Positions 18,560-26,416 of a stretch of 64,000 nt of DNA are shown here, in pieces. The stretch is taken from the NCBI GenBank assembly GCA_947631115.1, contig CANRKB010000004.1, positions 55,657 to 119,656 of the forward strand, written 5' to 3'. Origin of the DNA: an uncultured Clostridia bacterium (lineage in GTDB: Bacteria; Bacillota; Clostridia; Oscillospirales; Ruminococcaceae). The notes beneath the pieces were generated by a model. It ran no database searches, was not told where the DNA came from, and saw only the letters and a list, made by a program, of their open reading frames with translations. The first letter of the stretch is position 1, and each line of letters opens with the position of its first letter. The position numbers and the translations under genes are program-made.

Positions 18560-19279
18560 TTAGTTCAATTCAAGGCAATTTACCGCGCTTGAAATTACTT
18601 CAGCCCACCTGCCGATAACAACATCTATATCCGCGCAGGTGACAAGAAAGCTCTTTCTGCCGCTTTTTACAATGCGGTCATACGCGGTCATTGTCGGAAC
18701 GCCGACGGCGACGACGGGCGTTTTTAGGTATCTCTCGGATAATTCCCCGCAGTTTCTGCCCGCGCCCGAGCCGAGAATAAAACCCGTGTCGCTGAGCTGA
18801 ATTGTCTTTCCAATCCTCAGCGGGTCGCTGCATGCCAGCGCGTCTATCGCAATAACGCAGTCAGGACTTATCTCGCCTACCGCGCCGCGCACGAGCCTTG
18901 CCGATGAAATTCCCGTTCTTGCTTCAACATCCGTTTCTATAACGCCGAGCGTTTTACTTCGGGGTATTATTTTCCGCGCGGCAGCAGCTCCGAGACTGTC
19001 GTGGGTAATATCGGGGTTTCCGAGTCCTACCGCAAGCAGCTTTTTCCCGCAGGCAAGCTCTTTTAGCGCTTTTTCCGTAAACAGCGACATCTGAGGGAGC
19101 GCGGGATTTCCCTCGAGCGTAATATATCTGCCCGCAGGCTTTCCTATTTTCCTTGCGGCGGCTTCGCCGAGCAAAACGTCGGTTATTTTTACTCCCGCCG
19201 CCTTTTTTCTTATTACTTTTGCGCCGTCCGCTTTGGTCAGGAGTTTTGTAGCCTCTATGGCAAGTCCGAGATCGTTCAT
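18560..19279 (-). CDS. gpr: Spore germination protease GPR (family A25)
   Basis: GPR degrades small acid-soluble spore proteins early in germination. The 239-residue product has the A25 signatures: G-L-G-N-P-D-I-T-H-D-S-L-G at about 85-97, I-E-T-D-V at 114-118, V-I-A-I-D-A-L-A at 142-149 and S-D-T-G-F-I-L-G-S-G-A-G at 163-174. Aspartates D117 and D146 lie in these motifs and are candidates for the catalytic pair. It is much shorter than Bacillus GPR (about 370), with almost no pro-sequence and a shorter C-terminal part. The gene stands alone next to rpsT, a pairing known in Clostridia. It implies a spore-forming ancestry. Confidence 0.85.
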   Translation of the reverse strand: MNDLGLAIEATKLLTKADGAKVIRKKAAGVKITDVLLGEAAARKIGKPAGRYITLEGNPALPQMSLFTEKALKELACGKKLLAVGLGNPDITHDSLGAAAARKIIPRSKTLGVIETDVEARTGISSARLVRGAVGEISPDCVIAIDALACSDPLRIGKTIQLSDTGFILGSGAGRNCGELSERYLKTPVVAVGVPTMTAYDRIVKSGRKSFLVTCADIDVVIGRWAEVISSAVNCLELN

Positions 19280-19377
19280 TTTTATCCCCCTATTATAATA
19301 TGTATATCATTTTAGTCACTAAAAGTCTATTTTTCCAAACATCAAAAACGCTATCTGCCCAAAGATCTCTTTATTTC

Positions 19378-19545
19378 TTGCCTCTAAAAGGGCGGGGTCG
19401 CGGGGCGCGCAGCGCCCCGCGCTCACCCCCCCTTCCCCTTCGGGGAAGGGGGCAGGGGGTTAGGGCGAAAGAGCGTTATTTAAAGAAATTGCGCTTGAGC
19501 AGAACTATAAATAGGCTTTTATACAGGCTGAATTTATTTTTTCAA
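19378..19545. repeat. R2 GC-rich repeat module, copy a
   Basis: The module has a GC-rich palindrome (CGGGGCGCG/CGCGCCCCG type), a CCCCTTCCCC-TT-CGGGGAAGGGGG hairpin, then GGGGGTTAGGGCGAAAGAGC, GTTATTTAAAGAAAT and ATAGGCTTTTATA. The same order occurs at 55981 and 60408 and, reversed, at 25514 and 58506. It lies between gpr and the rpsT promoter. Confidence 0.75.
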
Positions 19546-19563
19546 TTATTTTCAAAAAAATGC

Positions 19564-19592
19564 TTGCAATTTTGAAATAAATGTGTTATAAT
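19564..19592 (+). promoter_or_regulatory. rpsT promoter
   Basis: TTGCAA (19564-19569) and TATAAT (19587-19592) are 17 bases apart. Transcription would start near 19599, about 70 bases before rpsT. Confidence 0.8.
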
Positions 19593-19670
19593 AATCATTA
19601 CTGTAAGATTTAGATATGCAAAAACGGGCATGACCGTTTTTTCTGTCATATTATTGAGGGGGTGAATTAA

Positions 19671-19910
19671 ATGCCGAATATAAAATCCGCAAAGAAAAGA
19701 GTCCTTGTTTCTAAAGAGAGGACAGAAGCAAATAAGGCTGCCAAGTCCGCACTTCGCACCGCCGTTAAAAAGGCACGCGCAGAGGGTGCAGACGCTGAAA
19801 CGATAAAGGCGGCGAGCATTGCAGCAGACAAGGCCGCGGGAAAAGGTCTTATCCATAAAAACAAGGCTGCTCGTCTTAAATCGCAGCTTGCTAAAAAAGC
19901 TAACGCTTGA
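19671..19910 (+). CDS. rpsT: 30S ribosomal protein S20
   Basis: S20 is a helical primary binder of 16S rRNA. The 79 residues begin [11 protein letters not shown] and carry the helical Ala/Lys-rich body with [11 protein letters not shown] near the end. A GAGGGGGTG site precedes the ATG. It is a single-gene transcript with its own promoter and a terminator-like hairpin. Confidence 0.97.
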   Translation: MPNIKSAKKRVLVSKERTEANKAAKSALRTAVKKARAEGADAETIKAASIAADKAAGKGLIHKNKAARLKSQLAKKANA

Positions 19911-19919
19911 ATATTTTAT

Positions 19920-19957
19920 TCGCCCGCGGCAATATAAAGCTAGCGGGCGACAATTTT
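19920..19957 (+). terminator. Terminator-like hairpin after rpsT
   Basis: TCGCCCGC (19920-19927) pairs with GCGGGCGA (19943-19950), followed by CAATTTT. The T tract is short, so termination may be partial. Confidence 0.55.
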
Positions 19958-19965
19958 AAACTACT

Positions 19966-20076
19966 GTTCAGACTGCATATAAAGCCCCATCTACTTCATC
20001 AGCGTGCCTGCGGCAGGCACAAAGCCTAGCCGCAGCCACGCTTCCTTGTACCTGGGACTTTCTATGCAGTCTGAAC
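19966..20076. repeat. R1 palindromic element, copy 4 (after rpsT)
   Basis: Outer arms GTTCAGACTGCATA (19966-19979) and TATGCAGTCTGAAC (20063-20076) pair at all 14 positions, with GCAT/ATGC where other copies have GTAT/ATAC. The inner arms are AGCGTG/CACGCT and CTGCGGC/GCCGCAG, different in sequence from other copies but still paired. The ACAAA loop is kept. The 3' TATACAGT flank is absent; a small GGACC/GGTCC hairpin follows instead. Confidence 0.85.
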
Positions 20077-20190
20077 AAGGACCTTTCTTCGGTCCGAATG
20101 TTGACTTTTCATAAAATCTGCGGTTATACATTATATATGTATAAGTCAACCCGCTGTTTATTTTCCAAAGTGTTTTACAGGAGTAGAATT

Positions 20191-22203
20191 ATGCGCATTG
20201 ATAATCGTGAACTGCTTAAACAACTGAAAGAATGGTCTGACAACGACGAAAACGCAAAAATCGTTTCCGCCGCGCGTCTGCTGCCTTTAAGCGAACTTGA
20301 CGACGAAGCGCTTACTATTATCGCGGACGCTTGTATCGAGGAAAAGGAATATAAAAAAGCCGTAACCGTCCTCGAAATACAGCGGGAAAGGCTCGACGGC
20401 GATTATCACTGGCATTTCCGCATGGGAATGGCTCTTTATTTCGTTGCTCTGGGAAGCAAGCCGGACGATGAAAAAAGAAACGATATTCTTGAAAAAGCGC
20501 AAGTTTCATTTGCAAGGTGCATGAACTTAAACCCTCCCGAAAACGTCCTGAACGAAGCGGGAAATTTTCTCGACATTATAGAGGCCGAAAGGGAAGAAAA
20601 CGATGACGAAAACGAGGAAGATCAAAGCGAATGTGAACTTTATGACGAAGAAGAAATTTACGCCTTGGAGGATCATATCGAAGAATATTTCGGAGAGTTT
20701 CCGACAATTTTCCACGAAATCTATTCCCCCGATATTCACTGCGACATCTATATCGTGCCGCCGACGGAAAAGCGCGATTATTATACGCTTATAACCGTGG
20801 GAATGGGCGCGCATATAATGGATGTTCCCGAAGAACTGAGCGAAGAGGAAAACGGCCGCGCGGAGCTTCTGATATGTCTTCCAAAAAGCTGGAAGATCGG
20901 CGAAAATTCGGACGAATGGTTCTGGCCTATATCGCTTCTGAAAAACATTTCGCGGCTTCCTATCCACTCAAAGACATGGCTCGGCTGGGGTCACTCGATA
21001 GACAACAAAGAACCTTTTGCCGACAATACAAAGCTCTGCGGGACGCTGCTCGTATATCCCGAGGACGTTGACGACGGAGCGGAAGCCTGCAAGCTCCCGA
21101 ACGGCGATAAAGTAAACTTTTTCGAGGTCATTCCGCTTTACCGCGAGGAAATTGATTTCAAAATAGACCACGACACCCATACCCTGCTGGAAAAAATGAA
21201 CGTTTCGCATATAGTGGACATAAACCGCGAAAACGTCTGCCGAGGCTATATGAAAGAGGGCGTTATCGACTCTGCGTATATACACTCGAAAAAGATCTTT
21301 GACAAAAAACTTCCCATCAAAGAAATAAACAGCTGTAATCATATTGCAATGTTTCTGCATTGGTGTATAGAACACGGTCTCTATAACGAATACTTTTTCA
21401 GCGATCACGAGGATCTTGTAAAAAGGATAATCGACGGGGAGTTTATCGACCTCAGAAGCTTTATAATGCATAATTTAAACGGAGAACTTACTACAAGCTG
21501 TCTCAGCTTTTTGGGATTTATGTTCACACGCAGATATTACGACTGGCACAACCGCTTTGACGACTGTTTCTATCCGAGAGATGTGGACAAGTGCGCGGAA
21601 GATTATTTCGGAACGGAAAAATATAACTCCGAAGAATTTCAGGACGAGGCATATATGTTTGCTCCGTTTGACAGAGAATATTACAACAGGATCTCAGAAT
21701 ACATATATAAAGCATATGATATTTTCTTTCGCGAATATACAGACTATAACTATAAGGACTCGCTCCCGCTCGTAAAAAAGGCGGAAAAGATCTTCGGCTG
21801 TAAATGCGAATTTATAAAAAACCAGTATGGCGCGTGTTATGAGTCGCGCAGAAACGTAAGGGTCTGTAAAAAGACGGGAGAATATCCCGTTACGTTTATT
21901 ATCACAAAAAAGCAAGATAGTAATGAAACCGAAACGCAAAGGCTTGCGCGCATACTCGACTCCTGCGAAGAGCCGTTTTTGTACGCAATTTCTATGGCAA
22001 AAGCCGCCGAAAATATCTTGGAAAAATTTTACAATAAAGAAGCTGTCGTTTTAAGATCCGAAGAGTTAAAAGAAAGCTGCAGGGATCTGAAAAAGCATTT
22101 CGGCGTAAAGCCCGTTGTTCTGGAGTTCTCGGAAAAAAGCGTAAATGTTATGCTCCCGTCTAAAAACGGAGAATATCTCTTATTGAAAGGAAAACAGATA
22201 TGA
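20191..22203 (+). CDS. Large SUFU (suppressor-of-fused) domain protein
   Basis: The 670-residue cytosolic product has three parts. Residues about 20-135 are helical and TPR-like (E-K-E-Y-K-K-A-V-T-V-L). Residues about 155-335 match the SUFU domain (Y-Y-T-L-I-T-V-G-M-G-A-H-I-M and the R-A-E-L-L-I-C-L-P-K-S-W strand). Residues 340-670 match nothing I recognise. An acidic linker (about 130-160) joins the first two. Bacterial SUFU proteins are often small immunity proteins; this one is three times longer. The start at 20191 has an AGGAG site; an upstream in-frame ATG (20098) lies close to R1 copy 4 and is rejected. It overlaps the next gene by four bases. Confidence 0.75.
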   Translation: MRIDNRELLKQLKEWSDNDENAKIVSAARLLPLSELDDEALTIIADACIEEKEYKKAVTVLEIQRERLDGDYHWHFRMGMALYFVALGSKPDDEKRNDILEKAQVSFARCMNLNPPENVLNEAGNFLDIIEAEREENDDENEEDQSECELYDEEEIYALEDHIEEYFGEFPTIFHEIYSPDIHCDIYIVPPTEKRDYYTLITVGMGAHIMDVPEELSEEENGRAELLICLPKSWKIGENSDEWFWPISLLKNISRLPIHSKTWLGWGHSIDNKEPFADNTKLCGTLLVYPEDVDDGAEACKLPNGDKVNFFEVIPLYREEIDFKIDHDTHTLLEKMNVSHIVDINRENVCRGYMKEGVIDSAYIHSKKIFDKKLPIKEINSCNHIAMFLHWCIEHGLYNEYFFSDHEDLVKRIIDGEFIDLRSFIMHNLNGELTTSCLSFLGFMFTRRYYDWHNRFDDCFYPRDVDKCAEDYFGTEKYNSEEFQDEAYMFAPFDREYYNRISEYIYKAYDIFFREYTDYNYKDSLPLVKKAEKIFGCKCEFIKNQYGACYESRRNVRVCKKTGEYPVTFIITKKQDSNETETQRLARILDSCEEPFLYAISMAKAAENILEKFYNKEAVVLRSEELKESCRDLKKHFGVKPVVLEFSEKSVNVMLPSKNGEYLLLKGKQI

Positions 22204-22793
22204 CCGACAAGGAAGAATTTATTTCCATATACAAAGAAAAAATAACACGCGACGGCTCGGATAAGCTTCTTGATTTTCTTGAAAACAAAAGCGATTTTTT
22301 CACCGCGCCCGCGTCTACGAAATATCATAGCGCTTTTGAGGGCGGACTGCTCCGTCATTCTCTGAATGTTTACAAATGCCTTGCGGATTATCTCGAAAGG
22401 CCGAGGGTAAAGGAAGTCTACGACATTCACGCAAGCGAGGAAACAGCGGCTGTAGTTGCGCTGCTTCATGATATTTGCAAAGTGAACATCTATACCGTGT
22501 CATACCGCAACTCCAAAAACGACAAAACCGGGCAATGGGAAAAAGTTCCTTTCTATTCCGTTACCGACAATCTTCCCTATGGTCACGGTGAAAAGAGTGT
22601 TTATATGATAAGCGGCTTTATGCGGCTTTCGCGCGAGGAGGCAATGGCAATTCGCTGGCACATGGCGTTTTCGGGAATTGAGGATAAGAACACCATAGGA
22701 AGGGCTTTGGAAATGTTCCCGCTCGCATTTGCCCTGGCAACGGCGGATATGGAAGCGAGTTATTTTTTAGAAAAAACCGTTGACCAGAAGTAA
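22200..22793 (+). CDS. HD-domain phosphohydrolase-like protein
   Basis: The 197-residue product has the HD signature: H-S with a preceding G-G-L-L-R-H-S-L-N-V-Y (first His), A-L-L-H-D-I-C-K-V (the HD pair), then Y-G-H-G-E-K-S and I-R-W-H-M. This pattern occurs in HD proteins near phage and accessory genes and in YhaM-type nucleases, but no OB domain is present. Substrate unknown; a nucleotide or RNA phosphohydrolase is likely. It is translationally coupled to the SUFU gene (overlap ATGA). Confidence 0.8.
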   Translation: MTDKEEFISIYKEKITRDGSDKLLDFLENKSDFFTAPASTKYHSAFEGGLLRHSLNVYKCLADYLERPRVKEVYDIHASEETAAVVALLHDICKVNIYTVSYRNSKNDKTGQWEKVPFYSVTDNLPYGHGEKSVYMISGFMRLSREEAMAIRWHMAFSGIEDKNTIGRALEMFPLAFALATADMEASYFLEKTVDQK

Positions 22794-22840
22794 TTTTAGT
22801 TCAAACGTTGCGCGTCAATCAAAAGAGTTTTAATTTGATA

Positions 22841-22920
22841 GAGATAAGAGGTAAGAGGTAAGAAATTAACATTCCGACTTTGTTTTCTAACCCCTTAAAT
22901 CTTACCTCTTACATCTAAAA
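22841..22920. repeat. R3 repeat (AGAGGTAAG units)
   Basis: Units AAGAGGTAAGAGGTAAGA on the left and their complement TCTTACCTCTTA on the right face each other and can form a hairpin. It fills most of the gap between the HD gene and the GH5 gene. Related blocks occur at 24714, 25466, 33434, 33681, 47799, 58624 and 60284. Confidence 0.75.
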
Positions 22921-22933
22921 GAAGGAGCGTATC

Positions 22934-23956
22934 ATGAATAAATTTGACGGATTTAAAAAGGGCGTAAATTTCGGCGGCTGGCTGTCGCAGTGCGACTATT
23001 CAAAGGACAGACTCGAAAATTTCATAACCGAGGCTGACTTCGAGCGCGTTTCACACTGGGGGATCGACCATGTGCGCGTTCCCGTGGACTACAACGTTAT
23101 ACAGACCGAGGACGGCGCTTATAAAGATGACGGTTTTAAGTATGTCGAAAATGCAATTTTGTGGAGCAGAAAGTACGGGCTGAATATGGTGCTCGACCTG
23201 CACAAGACCTGCGGGTTTGTGTTCGACGATCCGAATTATGTCGGATTTTTCGAGGACGAAAAGCTCAGAGAGCGGTTTGTTGAATTGTGGAAGGAGATTT
23301 CGCGCAGATTCGGGAAATACTCCGATACGGTGGCGTTTGAGCTTTTAAACGAAGTTACCGATCCGAAGTTCAACAAAACGTGGAACGTGACTGCGAAGAA
23401 AGCAATCTCGGCGATCCGCAGGATATGTCCCGACGTTAAAATTCTGCTCGGAGGTTATCACAACTGCGCGATTGAGGCGATTTTCGACCTTGATATTCCG
23501 ACCGACAAAAACGTTGTGTTCAATTTCCACTGCTACGAGCCGATAATTTTCACTCATCAGGGCGCGTATTGGGTCGACAGAATGAAGCCCGATTTCAGGA
23601 TAACTTATCCTCAGCCCGCCTCTGTTTATGCCGAGGAAACCAAAAAGATAAATGCGCATCTTACGCCCGAACTGGAAAAATTCGGCGAAAAAGAAATTGA
23701 CTATACGTTTTTTGTAAACAGCTTCAAACCCGTCGTTGATTATTGCAACGAGCATGATATTGCGCTTTACTGCGGAGAATACGGGTTTATCGACCTTGCG
23801 GATAAAGAAAGCGGGCTGCGCTGGCTGAAAGACATAAACAAGGCGTTTGAAGAACTGAATATCGGCAGGGCTATCTGGAGCTATAAGCAGATGGATTTCG
23901 GACTTATCGACGACGGAAACAGCGGAATACTCGACGAGATGATAAAGTATTTATAA
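22934..23956 (+). CDS. Intracellular GH5 glycoside hydrolase (endoglucanase-like)
   Basis: The 340-residue product has a GH5 (beta/alpha)8 barrel with K-G-V-N-F-G-G-W-L near the start, the acid/base glutamate E140 in A-F-E-L-L-N-E-V, a H-C-Y-E-P strand at about 199-203 and the nucleophile E282 in Y-C-G-E-Y-G. W316 (A-I-W-S-Y-K) is the usual aglycone platform. There is no signal peptide, carbohydrate-binding or dockerin domain, so it probably acts in the cytosol on imported beta-glucan or beta-mannan oligosaccharides. It has a GAAGGAG site and lies between the HD protein and two paralogues of unknown function. Confidence 0.88.
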   Translation: MNKFDGFKKGVNFGGWLSQCDYSKDRLENFITEADFERVSHWGIDHVRVPVDYNVIQTEDGAYKDDGFKYVENAILWSRKYGLNMVLDLHKTCGFVFDDPNYVGFFEDEKLRERFVELWKEISRRFGKYSDTVAFELLNEVTDPKFNKTWNVTAKKAISAIRRICPDVKILLGGYHNCAIEAIFDLDIPTDKNVVFNFHCYEPIIFTHQGAYWVDRMKPDFRITYPQPASVYAEETKKINAHLTPELEKFGEKEIDYTFFVNSFKPVVDYCNEHDIALYCGEYGFIDLADKESGLRWLKDINKAFEELNIGRAIWSYKQMDFGLIDDGNSGILDEMIKYL

Positions 23957-23979
23957 TTATTTATAATAAGGAGAAAAAT

Positions 23980-24696
23980 ATGTTTTTCAAAAATCTTTTC
24001 AGCAAACCCGACGGCAATACTTCTAAAAAACAAGAAGAAAAAATTTCTTTCGGCAATAAAGCTGACCAGCAAGACGGCTTTGAAAAAGTCGTTCTTACCA
24101 CCGGCAAAGATCTGTCCCGGATCTATAGCGGAGCGCAATCTTTGGCAAAGATGTTCGAAAGTCTGCACGAAGATCCCGATATGCGTCTGCTTATCGCGTC
24201 GGGAACAACGGGATATGTCTGTCATGAAACGGTAAAGGCGAAAGGCGAAAAGTTTGATGTGAGGGAAACAAATGACGGGAGACATTTTTATTTCGGAAAC
24301 GCGATAAACCGCTATTTCTTTGAAAACAGCACTTCGGTCTTTACATATCTGGGCGGTTATTATCAGCACAAATTCAACGGAAAAGATGTTCCCGACATAA
24401 ATGCCGCCATAAGGCAGGGCGTTGACGACATAAGGAATGAGAACTATCTGATTTGGGGAAAGTATAGACCCGACGACGTCTTTAAATTTGCACTGACGGG
24501 CTGGATGGGGCTGTACCGCCAAAAAGCGGAGGAAATCTGCAAAAGCGCGGACGAATGGCCGCAGCTGTTTGGAATAACACTTCAGGAAATTCTTTTGCAC
24601 ATGAACGGCGATCCCGACGAATTATACCGCAAGGCGCTGGAATGCTCCATGTACCTTTCAAGAATGGATATTGATTCGCAAAAGAAACCTTTATAA
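23980..24696 (+). CDS. Unknown protein, member of a tandem paralogous pair (1)
   Basis: The 238-residue product is soluble and has no signal peptide or known domain that I recognise. It shares most of its length with the next gene, including T-G-Y-V-C-H, Y-F-G-N/D-A, G-G/N-Y-Y, N-E-N-Y-L-I-W-G-K and the C-terminal M-Y-L-S-R/K-M-D-I-D-S-Q-K-K. A conserved Cys-His pair at about residue 77 and the repeated aromatic residues suggest a small-molecule or protein-binding fold, but this is a guess. It lies 23 bases after GH5 with its own AAGGAG site. Confidence 0.7.
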   Translation: MFFKNLFSKPDGNTSKKQEEKISFGNKADQQDGFEKVVLTTGKDLSRIYSGAQSLAKMFESLHEDPDMRLLIASGTTGYVCHETVKAKGEKFDVRETNDGRHFYFGNAINRYFFENSTSVFTYLGGYYQHKFNGKDVPDINAAIRQGVDDIRNENYLIWGKYRPDDVFKFALTGWMGLYRQKAEEICKSADEWPQLFGITLQEILLHMNGDPDELYRKALECSMYLSRMDIDSQKKPL

Positions 24697-24713
24697 AAAC
24701 AGTTACAACCTTT

Positions 24714-24731
24714 AGAGGTAAGAGGTCAAGA
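24714..24731 (+). repeat. R3 fragment acting as ribosome-binding site
   Basis: AGAGGTAAGAGGTC, a short R3 unit, lies just before the ATG at 24736; its AGAGGT is 9 bases from the start and is the only ribosome-binding site visible for that gene. Confidence 0.6.
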
Positions 24732-24735
24732 TATT

Positions 24736-25464
24736 ATGCTTTTCAAAAATCCATTTAAGAAAGCAAAAACCGACAGTTCTTTTACAGAACAGGAAGAAAA
24801 TTTCATTGCGTCTTTTCATAATACGCCAGCCCCTAAACAAAGCAATCCCGACGCAAACGCCGCCGTTACGTTTGATGACGTATATCGGCTTTCCAAAGAA
24901 GCAGAACGTTTCGTAAAGATGTTTGAGGTCGTGCATAAAGACCCCGAGCCGCGCCTGCTTGTTGCGGCGGGAGTTACGGGATATGTCTGTCATATGACGG
25001 TAAAGGAGAAAAACGAAAAGTTTATCGAGCTTGGAACAAAGGACGGCAGAAAATTTTATTTCGGAGACGCGGTAAACTCCTATCTCCTTGAAAATAATTT
25101 TTCGGTACTCAGTTTTATGAACGGTTATTACAAAAACAAATTTCCCGAAAGAAACGTTCCCGACATACATGCTTTTGCAAGGCAGGGCGTTGCCGACATA
25201 GGGAATGAGAACTATCTGATATGGGGAAAATTCCCGCCAGACGAGGTTTACAAATTAGTAAGGAAAAGCTGGTTCGGGATATATCAGAAAACGACAGCAG
25301 AAGTCTGCAAAAGCGCGGACGAATGGTCGGTGCTGTTCGGGATAGTACTTCAGGGAGTTCTTTTGCATATTGACGGAAATCCCGACGAACTGTACGGCAA
25401 AGCATTGGAATGTGCTATGTATCTTTCCAAGATGGATATTGATTCGCAAAAGAACCTGGTATAA
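24736..25464 (+). CDS. Unknown protein, member of a tandem paralogous pair (2)
   Basis: The 242-residue product is a paralogue of the product at 23980, most similar from residue about 60 onwards; the N-terminal linker (about 10-55) differs. No signal peptide, membrane segment or known domain is recognised. The pair looks like a recent tandem duplication. The region downstream of the stop codon is an R3 terminator-like repeat. Confidence 0.7.
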   Translation: MLFKNPFKKAKTDSSFTEQEENFIASFHNTPAPKQSNPDANAAVTFDDVYRLSKEAERFVKMFEVVHKDPEPRLLVAAGVTGYVCHMTVKEKNEKFIELGTKDGRKFYFGDAVNSYLLENNFSVLSFMNGYYKNKFPERNVPDIHAFARQGVADIGNENYLIWGKFPPDEVYKLVRKSWFGIYQKTTAEVCKSADEWSVLFGIVLQGVLLHIDGNPDELYGKALECAMYLSKMDIDSQKNLV

Positions 25465-25465
25465 T

Positions 25466-25510
25466 CAGAGGTAAGAGGTAAGAGTTTAACCCCTTACCTC
25501 TGACTTTTTC
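25466..25510 (+). terminator. R3 repeat forming a terminator-like hairpin
   Basis: CAGAGGTAAG (25466-25475) pairs with CTTACCTCTG (25494-25503), followed by ACTTTTT. The stem is built of R3 units and lies directly after the second paralogue, so it probably ends that transcript. Confidence 0.65.
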
Positions 25511-25513
25511 CTT

Positions 25514-25634
25514 TAAAAGGCTATTTCTATAAATAACGTTTACTCGCCCCAACCCCCCTACCCCCTCCCCGAAGGGGAATGGGGAAAGTCGCGGGGACGA
25601 AGTCCCCGCGACCCCTGTTTAGCAGAAGCCTTTC
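25514..25634. repeat. R2 GC-rich repeat module, copy b (reversed)
   Basis: Reading on the minus strand: GGGG...CGCGGGGACTTCGTCCCCGCG hairpin, CCCC/GGGG hairpin, GGGGCGAGTAAACG, TTATTTATAGAAATAG. Same modules as at 19378, 55981, 58506 and 60408. It separates the paralogous pair from the Ter operon. Confidence 0.75.
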
Positions 25635-25668
25635 GGCTTAAACTCTTATTTCTTTTTTTATTGAAGTC

Positions 25669-25697
25669 TTGACTTCCGGGAAAAGTTGTTGTATAAT
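25669..25697 (+). promoter_or_regulatory. Promoter of the Ter operon
   Basis: TTGACT (25669-25674) and TATAAT (25692-25697) are 17 bases apart, about 45 bases before the terY-like start at 25741. Confidence 0.8.
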
Positions 25698-25740
25698 TGT
25701 ATTAAAGATCCCGCGAAAAAATAAAAAGGAGAATAATTCC

Positions 25741-26388
25741 ATGTCAGACTTTTCACGCAGACTTCCCGTTTATTTGCTGCTGGACTGTTCGGGGTCGATG
25801 ATGGGCGAACCCATAGAAGCAGTAAAACAAGGCATAAAGGCGCTGTTGTCGGAACTGAGAGGAGACCCCCAGGCGCTTGAAACAGCGTATCTCTCGGTCA
25901 TCACTTTCGACAGCTCCGCAAGACAGGTAACCCCGCTCACCGAGCTGCTGCAATTTAAAGAACCCGAAATATCCGCGGGCGGCGCAACGGCGCTGGGAGA
26001 AGCGCTGAACGTTCTCATGGACTGCGTGGAAACGGAAGTCAGAAAGTCTACGGAAACTCAAAAGGGCGACTGGCGGCCGCTTGTGTTTATCCTGACTGAC
26101 GGCTCGCCGACGGATACCGAAACTTTCAGAGAAGCCGTTGCAAAAGTTCGGAATATGAAAGCCGCAAACATTATAGCCTGCGCGGCAGGTTCAAACGCAA
26201 ATACCACTTATCTTAAACAAATAACCGAAAGCGTTTTGATGATGAATTCGCTTTCGGCGGGAGATATGGCGCAGTTCTTTGCGTGGGTGTCGGGTTCTGT
26301 AAAGACTTCGTCTAAGAGCCTTGACGCTAAGCCCGGCGGCAATATCGAGCTTCCGCCGCCTCCGCAGGGATTTGTGATAGTTCCCTGA
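25741..26388 (+). CDS. terY: TerY-like von Willebrand factor A domain protein
   Basis: The 215-residue product is a single vWA domain with an intact metal-ion site: D-C-S-G-S-M-M at about 15-21 (DxSxS), the conserved Thr in G-G-A-T-A-L-G at about 80, and T-D-G-S-P-T-D at about 118-124. This is the TerY type found in tellurite/stress operons, where it works with a PP2C phosphatase and usually a kinase. The start at 25741 has a strong AAGGAG; an earlier in-frame ATG/TTG (25669) lies inside the promoter. First gene of the Ter operon. Confidence 0.88.
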   Translation: MSDFSRRLPVYLLLDCSGSMMGEPIEAVKQGIKALLSELRGDPQALETAYLSVITFDSSARQVTPLTELLQFKEPEISAGGATALGEALNVLMDCVETEVRKSTETQKGDWRPLVFILTDGSPTDTETFREAVAKVRNMKAANIIACAAGSNANTTYLKQITESVLMMNSLSAGDMAQFFAWVSGSVKTSSKSLDAKPGGNIELPPPPQGFVIVP

Positions 26389-26416
26389 AAGCGCTCTGTA
26401 ATAAGGAGAACGCCTT

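Noticed and set aside
19283..19310. Sigma-G type promoter for gpr
   Set aside because: A CATATTA -10 match occurs close to the gene but no fitting -35 and almost no room for a leader; too weak to list.
22841..22920. R3 blocks as CRISPR repeats
   Set aside because: Units are irregular, have no uniform spacers and face each other as inverted copies; no cas genes nearby.
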